Shown: in pieces, positions 59,402-64,000 of the stretch
Layout: each line of letters starts with the position of its first letter
Position numbering within the stretch: the stretch's first letter is position 1
Assembly (NCBI RefSeq): GCF_004134905.2
Contig: NZ_SDPQ02000004.1
Coordinates: forward strand, 186,001 to 250,000
DNA length: 64,000 nucleotides
Source of the DNA: Aeromicrobium ginsengisoli
GTDB taxonomy: Bacteria; Actinomycetota; Actinomycetes; Propionibacteriales; Nocardioidaceae
Direction of reading: 5' to 3'
The notes under the pieces: generated by a model
Told to the model about the DNA's origin: nothing
The model's input: the letters and a program-made list of their open reading frames with translations, nothing else
Database searches by the model: none
Made by a program: the position numbers and the translations under genes

Positions 59402-59893
59402 TCAGGCCGAGGTGGCGAGGGTGTCGGTGTCGGTTGCGATACGACCGAGGAGGGTCAGGAGCAGGTCCCGGTCCTCCTTGCTCACGCCGTCGAGCGCCCG
59501 CGCCTCGGCGGCATCGCGGGCGGTCGCGAACGTGGCGAACATCCGCCGGCCGGCTTCCGTGATCTGGGGAATGCGGACCCGACGATCCGACGGGTCGACG
59601 GTCCGCACGATCAGCTCCTGCCGCTCGAGCCGGTCGAGCACCGTGATCAGGGTCGTCTTGTCGACGCACACGACACGGCTCAGCTCGAGCTGGGTCCGTT
59701 GCTGGCCGTCCTCGAGCGCCGCCAGCACGAGCCAGTCACGCGCGTCGTTGAGGCCCATCTCCGCGGCGGCGTGGTCGAGGTAGATCGTCACGCGGTTGAC
59801 CGCGGCGTGCAGAAGGATCGTCAGGTCGGCCGGGTACGCCGCAGCACAAGCGGCCAGCGCCTGCGTCTCGGACTCGTGCAGCGAACTTCCCAT
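59402..59893 (-). CDS. MarR family regulator
   Basis: A 163-residue winged-HTH regulator. The recognition region has TQLELSRVVCVDKTTLITVLDRLERQELIVR and the wing RTVDPSDRRVRIPQITEAG. The cysteine in VVCVD lies at the start of the recognition helix and could be redox-sensitive. The ATG at 59893 is used. It is divergent from the DHA2-type exporter gene, the classic arrangement for a repressor of efflux. Confidence 0.9.
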   Translation of the reverse strand: MGSSLHESETQALAACAAAYPADLTILLHAAVNRVTIYLDHAAAEMGLNDARDWLVLAALEDGQQRTQLELSRVVCVDKTTLITVLDRLERQELIVRTVDPSDRRVRIPQITEAGRRMFATFATARDAAEARALDGVSKEDRDLLLTLLGRIATDTDTLATSA

Positions 59894-59943
59894 GACCGCA
59901 GGGTATCGCCCCATCGACATATGTTCAACGTCGGATAAGTCAC

Positions 59944-59984
59944 ACTCGGATCGTCTGGACTCGGATGATTGTGTCTCGTACGTT
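59944..59984 (+). promoter_or_regulatory. Exporter promoter with ACTCGGAT direct repeats
   Basis: ACTCGGAT occurs at 59944-59951 and 59959-59966, 15 bp apart. A plausible promoter for the exporter overlaps it: TGGACT (59956-59961), a 17-bp spacer, then TACGTT (59979-59984). A MarR dimer bound at the repeats would cover the -35 region. Inferred from spacing only. Confidence 0.45.
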
Positions 59985-60032
59985 ATGGGATGTCGATGAA
60001 CGCCATCACCCACAACGTAGTGAAGGAACACC

Positions 60033-61520
60033 ATGACCACGATCCAGAACGAGACGCCGACCGGCGTCGACCCGCGTCGATGGCTGGCGCTGGTCGTCAT
60101 CGCCGTCGCGCAGCTGATAGTGGTGCTCGACGCGAGCATCGTGAACATCGCCCTGCCGTCCGCCCAGGACGCGCTCGGCATCTCTGACGCCAACCGCCAA
60201 TGGGTCGTCACCGCGTATGCCCTGGCGTTCGGCGGACTACTCCTCCTGGGCGGCCGCATCGCTGACTTCGTCGGCCGCAAGCGCGCCTTCATCATCGGCC
60301 TCGTCGGGTTCGGTGTGGCCTCCGCGGTCGGCGGCCTCGCGCAGAACCAGGGCGAGCTGTTCGCCGCCCGCGCGCTGCAGGGTGCGTTCGCCGCCCTCAT
60401 GGCGCCGGCTGCGCTCTCGCTGATCAGCGTGACGTTCACCGAGCCCAAGGAGCGCGCGAAGGCATTCGGCGTCTACGGAGGCATCTCCGGCGGCGGCGCA
60501 GCGCTGGGCCTGATCCTCGGCGGTGTCCTCACCGAGTACGCCTCGTGGCGCTGGACCCTGCTGGTCAACACGCCGATCGCCATCGCGACGGCCGTGGCCG
60601 CTGCGATCCTCGTCCGCGAGAGCCGCGCTGAGGGCAAGGCTCGCTACGACATCCCCGGTGTCGTGACCAGCACGCTCGGCCTCGTCGCCCTCGTGTACGG
60701 CTTCACCAAGGCCAACGAGAGCGGCTGGTCGGCCACGAGCACGATCCTGCTGCTGGGCGCCGCCGTCGTCCTGCTCGTCTCGTTCGTCGTGATCGAGCGC
60801 AACACCGCTGAGCCCCTGCTGCCCACCCGGGTCTTCCTCGAGCGCAACCGCGCCGCGGCGTTCCTCGTGTCGCTGCTGCTCGGACTCGCCCTGTTCGGCA
60901 TGTTCCTGTTCCTCGTCTACTACATGCAGGGCACCCTGCAGTACTCCGCCGTGAAGTCCGGGCTCGCGTTCCTCCCCTTCAGCGTCGGGGTCGTGGGCGG
61001 AGCAGGCGTGGCGAGCGCCCTGCTGCCTCGCATCGGGCCGCGCCCGCTGATGGTGGGTGGCACGCTCGCTGCCGCGGTCGGCATGTTCCTGTTCGCGCAG
61101 ATCACGGTCGACGGCAGTTACGTCACCACGGTCCTGCCGGCGCAGATCGTCATGAGCCTCGGCGTCGGACTCGCGTTCGTCGCGCTCTCGAGCACCGCCC
61201 TCATCGGTGTCGAGGACCACGACGCAGGTGTCGCCAGCGCGCTGGTCAACACGACGCAGCAGGTCGGCGGCTCGCTGGGCACCGCATTGCTCAACACGAT
61301 CGCCGCCACCGCGACGACCAGCTACATCGCAGCCAACGGGGTCGCCCAGACCTCCCAGGGCCTGGTGCACGGCTACACGGTCGCCTTCAACTGGGGCCTG
61401 GGTGCGCTGCTCCTGGCCGCCGTGCTGTCGCTGGTGCTGGTGACCAAGCAGAGCCCGCCGGCCGCCGCCGAGGGTGACGAGACGCCGTTCGAGCACGCCG
61501 AGGAGCTCGTGGTCGTCTAG
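60033..61520 (+). CDS. DHA2-family MFS exporter (14 TM)
   Basis: A 495-residue multidrug/antiporter-type facilitator with fourteen membrane segments. The DHA2 start WLALVVIAVAQLIVVLDASIVNIALPSAQ, motif A GGRIADFVGRKRAFIIG and motif C-like GGAALGLILGGVL are present. It should export drugs or toxic lipids driven by the proton gradient. Divergent MarR gene and the ACTCGGAT repeats suggest inducible expression. A perfect 17-bp hairpin (61536-61574) ends the transcript. Confidence 0.93.
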   Translation: MTTIQNETPTGVDPRRWLALVVIAVAQLIVVLDASIVNIALPSAQDALGISDANRQWVVTAYALAFGGLLLLGGRIADFVGRKRAFIIGLVGFGVASAVGGLAQNQGELFAARALQGAFAALMAPAALSLISVTFTEPKERAKAFGVYGGISGGGAALGLILGGVLTEYASWRWTLLVNTPIAIATAVAAAILVRESRAEGKARYDIPGVVTSTLGLVALVYGFTKANESGWSATSTILLLGAAVVLLVSFVVIERNTAEPLLPTRVFLERNRAAAFLVSLLLGLALFGMFLFLVYYMQGTLQYSAVKSGLAFLPFSVGVVGGAGVASALLPRIGPRPLMVGGTLAAAVGMFLFAQITVDGSYVTTVLPAQIVMSLGVGLAFVALSSTALIGVEDHDAGVASALVNTTQQVGGSLGTALLNTIAATATTSYIAANGVAQTSQGLVHGYTVAFNWGLGALLLAAVLSLVLVTKQSPPAAAEGDETPFEHAEELVVV

Positions 61521-61535
61521 TCGGCTGCACAACCA

Positions 61536-61574
61536 CCGAAGTCCCCCGCGAACACGCTTCGCGGGGGACTTCGG
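61536..61574. terminator. Perfect 17-bp hairpin after the DHA2 exporter
   Basis: CCGAAGTCCCCCGCGAA pairs perfectly with TTCGCGGGGGACTTCGG around CACGC, 15 nt after the exporter stop. No T-run. It also faces the tRNA-Arg gene on the minus strand (61585-61658), so it may terminate both. Confidence 0.85.
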
Positions 61575-61584
61575 CGTCACGGTG

Positions 61585-61658
61585 TGCCCCCGACAGGAAT
61601 CGAACCTGTGGCCTACCGCTTAGGAGGCGGTCGCTCTATCCGACTGAGCTACGGGGGC
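61585..61658 (-). tRNA. tRNA-Arg (anticodon CCU)
   Basis: Read on the minus strand, the gene begins GCCCCCGTAGCTCAGTCGGA, has the anticodon stem-loop CCGCCTCCTAAGCGG with anticodon CCT, and the T-loop GGTTCGATTCC. The acceptor stem GCCCCCG pairs with CGGGGGC, followed by discriminator A. CCA is not encoded (the next bases are CAC). It reads the rare Arg codon AGG. Confidence 0.95.
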
Positions 61659-61752
61659 GTGAGGACTCAGGTTATCCAGTCTTGGTACCAACCCATACGA
61701 TCGCCTCTATGCGCCATCACCTCAGACGCCTGTGCGCCACAGGGTCCGGGCA

Positions 61753-62691
61753 GTGAGGCGGCTGCTGGTCCTCGCCGCGATCGTGGCACTTCTCGCAGCG
61801 GGGACGGCGTCATGCGGGAAGGCCGACACGATCCGCAAGCCGGGTGACGAGTGCACCCCGGCCAAGTCCCTCCCAAGCGGCTCCACGCAACGCACGATCG
61901 AGTCCGGCGGCCAGCTGCGGCACTACCTGATCCACGTGCCTCCGGGCTACGACGGCTCGACCAGGACCCCGCTCGTGCTGCTGTTCCATGGCCTCGGCGG
62001 CACGCCACAGGGTGTCATCGACACGACGAGCATGGCCGCTCTGGCCGACAAGAACAACGCGATCCTCGTGGCGCCGCTCGCCCGCGGGCGCATCACGGAG
62101 TGGGACTTCAAGACGCCCATCAGTCAGCCGACGTCCGACCTGGCGTTCGTCCGCAACCTCGTCAAGGAGGTCAAGTCCGACGGCTGCATCGACTCGTCGC
62201 GGGTCTACGCCGCCGGCTTCTCCAACGGCTCGGTGCTGGCACTCGCCCTGGCGTGCGACGGTTCGACGAAGTTCGCCGCGTACGGTGCGGTCTCCGGCCC
62301 CTATTGGAACGACTCGTGCCGGTCCTCGCCGCCGGCGTCGATCGTGTACTTCCACGGGCTCAAGGACAAGACCGTCCCCTATGCGGGAGGTGAGACCGTC
62401 ATCGGACCGCTCCCGCCGGTCAACGAGGTCATGGCGAGCTGGGCGTCGCACGACAGCTGCCCGGCCGCCAGTGCGACGACGACGGTGTCCCAGCACGTCC
62501 GGCACTTCACCTGGAGCAAGTGCAAGAAGGGCTCCGACGTCAATGTGTACGTCGTCGACAACGGCGGTCATCGGTGGCCCGGTGGCAAGCCGGCGCCCTC
62601 AGGTCGTGTGTCGGGCGTCATGACCCAGGAGATCGACGCCAGCAGCCTGATCTGGAAATTCTTCGATCAGCACACCGCTGGTGGACAATAG
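61753..62691 (+). CDS. LpqC/PHB-depolymerase-like esterase lipoprotein
   Basis: A 312-residue exported hydrolase. A short signal with lipobox (LLAAGTASCGK, Cys near residue 20) suggests a lipoprotein. The alpha/beta hydrolase core has LVLLFHGLGGTPQG (oxyanion loop), nucleophile in GFSNGSV near residue 156 and His in NGGHRWPGG near residue 270. Relatives are polyhydroxybutyrate depolymerase- or feruloyl esterase-like. The GTG at 61753, with AGGG upstream, starts at the signal peptide. It is followed after four bases by the HAD gene. Confidence 0.87.
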   Translation: MRRLLVLAAIVALLAAGTASCGKADTIRKPGDECTPAKSLPSGSTQRTIESGGQLRHYLIHVPPGYDGSTRTPLVLLFHGLGGTPQGVIDTTSMAALADKNNAILVAPLARGRITEWDFKTPISQPTSDLAFVRNLVKEVKSDGCIDSSRVYAAGFSNGSVLALALACDGSTKFAAYGAVSGPYWNDSCRSSPPASIVYFHGLKDKTVPYAGGETVIGPLPPVNEVMASWASHDSCPAASATTTVSQHVRHFTWSKCKKGSDVNVYVVDNGGHRWPGGKPAPSGRVSGVMTQEIDASSLIWKFFDQHTAGGQ

Positions 62692-62695
62692 GAGC

Positions 62696-63472
62696 ATGAC
62701 CAAGGCGATCGAGACATGGCTGACCGACATGGACGGCGTTCTCGTGCACGAGGAGAAGGCGATCCCCGGGGCGGCCGACTTCATCGCCCGCCTGACCGAG
62801 ACGGGACGCAAGTTCCTCGTCCTGACGAACAACTCGATCTTCACCCCGCGAGACCTCTGCGCGCGTCTTCGCGTCGCCGGCATCGACCTGCCCGAATCGG
62901 CGATCTGGACGTCGGCGCTGGCCACCGCCAAGTTCCTGAGCGAGCAGCGTCCCGAGGGCACCGCCTACGTCATCGGTGAGGCCGGCATGACGACGGCGCT
63001 CCACAACGTCGGCTACATCATGACGAGCCGCGAGCCCGACTACGTCGTGCTGGGCGAGACCCGGACCTACTCGTTCGAGGCCATCACCCGCGCGATCCAG
63101 CTGATCGAGAACGGCGCGCGCTTCATCGCGACCAACCCCGACCCGACGGGCCCGTCGCCCGGAGGATCACTGCCGGCCACCGGCTCGGTCGCGGCGCTGA
63201 TCACCAAGGCGACCGGCGTCGAGCCCTACTTCGTGGGCAAGCCCAACCCGCTCATGATGCGCAGCGCCCTCAACCAGATCGAGGGTCACTCCGAGACGAC
63301 GGTCATGATCGGCGACCGCATGGACACCGACGTCCTGTCGGGCCTCGAGGCAGGCCTGCGGACGTTCCTGGTGCTCACCGGGTCGACCGCGCCGGGCCAG
63401 ATCGAGCGCTTCCCGTTCCGGCCGACCCAGGTCTTCGACTCGATCGCCGACATCGTCCCGCTCGTCCAGTAA
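62696..63472 (+). CDS. HAD-IIA family phosphatase (NagD-like)
   Basis: A 258-residue haloacid dehalogenase-superfamily phosphatase. Motif I LTDMDGVLVH holds the nucleophilic Asp and the general-acid Asp. Motif II is VLTNNSIF, motif III the lysine in VGKPNPLMM, and motif IV IGDRMDTDVLSGLEAG. The type IIA cap sits between motifs II and III. Substrates are small phosphates (NMP, glycolate-P, sugar-P in relatives). AATAGGAGC precedes the ATG at 62696; probably co-transcribed with the esterase gene. Confidence 0.92.
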   Translation: MTKAIETWLTDMDGVLVHEEKAIPGAADFIARLTETGRKFLVLTNNSIFTPRDLCARLRVAGIDLPESAIWTSALATAKFLSEQRPEGTAYVIGEAGMTTALHNVGYIMTSREPDYVVLGETRTYSFEAITRAIQLIENGARFIATNPDPTGPSPGGSLPATGSVAALITKATGVEPYFVGKPNPLMMRSALNQIEGHSETTVMIGDRMDTDVLSGLEAGLRTFLVLTGSTAPGQIERFPFRPTQVFDSIADIVPLVQ

Positions 63473-63479
63473 CCGTAAA

Positions 63480-63495
63480 GTTACCAATCGGTAAC
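63480..63495. promoter_or_regulatory. Inverted repeat GTTACC-N4-GGTAAC
   Basis: GTTACCAATCGGTAAC has perfect 6-bp arms around AATC, seven bases after the HAD stop and 112 bases before the epimerase start. The surrounding 50 bases are A+T-rich (AATTGTTATCCTTTCGTAATC), with TATCCT and TAATCT as possible -10 boxes. It resembles TetR-type operators. No matching regulator lies in the window. Confidence 0.45.
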
Positions 63496-63606
63496 ACGTC
63501 GACCGCGAGAATTGTTATCCTTTCGTAATCTCCGGCGGGCCCACAGGCCTCGACCGGGGATTCCCCTGGCGGATGGTGCCGGGGGATCCTCCACCAGGGA
63601 GAGAAC

Positions 63607-64000
63607 GTGAAGGTTTTTCTCACGGGTGCGAGCGGAGTCATGGGCCGATCGTCCATCGCCGCGTTGCACCTCGCGGGCCACGAGGTCGTGGGCCTCGCGC
63701 GCACGCCTCAGAGTGCCGCTCAGATCGCCGCGACCGGCGCCGAGACGTGCCTCGGTGACGTGTTCGACCTCGACGCGATGGCGGCCGGCATGCAGGGCTG
63801 CGACGCCGTCGCCAACCTCGCAACCAAGGTGCCAGTGGGCACCGGCGCGCTGCGACCCGGTTCGCTCAAGGCGATCGACCGGATCCGTCTGCACGGCTCC
63901 CGGGTCGTCACGGAGGCGGCGCAGCGGGCGGGCGTCGAGCGCATCATCCAGCAGAGCCTCAGCTTCATGTACGCCGACCTCGACGACGACTGGATCGACG
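63607..64000 (+). CDS. NAD(P)-dependent epimerase/dehydratase, N-terminal part
   Basis: The first 131 codons of a gene that runs off the window. KVFLTGASGVMGRSSIAALHLAGHEVVGLAR is split here into the GxxGxxG-type loop TGASGVMG and the following helix, typical of extended short-chain dehydrogenases or NmrA/UDP-sugar epimerase-like proteins. GCDAVANLATKVPVG fits the strand-4 region. The GTG at 63607 is preceded by GGGAGAGAAC. Substrate cannot be told from this part. Confidence 0.85.
   Translation, partial: MKVFLTGASGVMGRSSIAALHLAGHEVVGLARTPQSAAQIAATGAETCLGDVFDLDAMAAGMQGCDAVANLATKVPVGTGALRPGSLKAIDRIRLHGSRVVTEAAQRAGVERIIQQSLSFMYADLDDDWID

Overview
The window is high-GC (roughly two-thirds G+C) actinobacterial chromosome, most likely from the Nocardioidaceae / Propionibacteriales (Aeromicrobium- or Nocardioides-like). 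The evidence is F420 biosynthesis genes together with an F420-dependent glucose-6-phosphate dehydrogenase, an IdeR-type regulator, MutA/MutB/MeaB, a DUF3027-DUF2530 pair, many GTG starts and pervasive ATGA/GTGA overlaps. No phage, plasmid, IS element or CRISPR array is visible. It reads as ordinary chromosome, with a few short repeated or regulatory elements that carry the novelty.

Layout. 1-1.5 kb: molybdenum-cofactor accessory genes (MocA-like end, XdhC). 1.5-4.6 kb: a HelR/HelD-type RNA polymerase-associated helicase preceded by a near-perfect rifamycin-associated element, then tryptophan 2,3-dioxygenase. 4.7-6.4 kb: an ABC exporter. 6.4-9.7 kb: GAF regulator, aldehyde dehydrogenase and DUF779 protein, with the same 14-bp palindrome before regulator and enzyme. 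9.8-19.5 kb: acyl-CoA synthetase, orphan PemK-like toxin, YihY/BrkB protein, cold-shock protein, AEC transporter (probable CTG start), MFS, DUF3027, DUF2530, a secreted propeller-like protein and an NCS2 purine permease. 19.5-26.3 kb: gamma carbonic anhydrase, SerC, and the methylmalonyl-CoA mutase operon mutA-(27-codon ORF)-mutB-meaB. 26.3-34.4 kb: a lipoprotein, transglutaminase-like protein, an F420/NADPH reductase-like protein, a TetR-controlled DrrAB-type exporter and citrate synthase. 34.4-43.3 kb: PdxH, dTDP-rhamnose genes (rmlA, rmlB, a cytidylyltransferase, a fused rmlC-rmlD), DedA, MFS, a hotdog-like protein and photolyase. 43.3-49 kb: IdeR, a PGPGW membrane protein, a secreted subtilase flanked by two paralogous DUF1707 proteins, and a disulfide-reductase-like flavoprotein. 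49-56.5 kb: the F420 locus (cofD, cofE, cofC, fbiC, fgd) interrupted by a topoisomerase IB. 56.5-64 kb: AraC/MBL/NTF2, EthD, MarR and DHA2 exporter genes, tRNA-Arg(CCU), an esterase lipoprotein, a HAD phosphatase and a truncated epimerase gene.

The most interesting pattern is a family of three 27-codon ORFs (84 nt including stop). All start with a near-identical 19-nt sequence encoding MSxRQR, all have Tyr at codon 18, and all end in a stop that overlaps the start codon of the next gene (DUF2530, mutB, rmlCD). Two also begin by overlapping the stop of the preceding gene. They look like a repeated translational-coupling or leader cassette. Other signals worth attention are the rifamycin-associated element before helR, a 22-bp-period inverted repeat array between cofE and cofC, the paired GTGAC-N4-GTCAC operators of the aldehyde dehydrogenase locus, and tandem G6-loop hairpins at 29.3-29.4 kb. 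All functional assignments come from reading motifs and recalled family knowledge; no database search was run.
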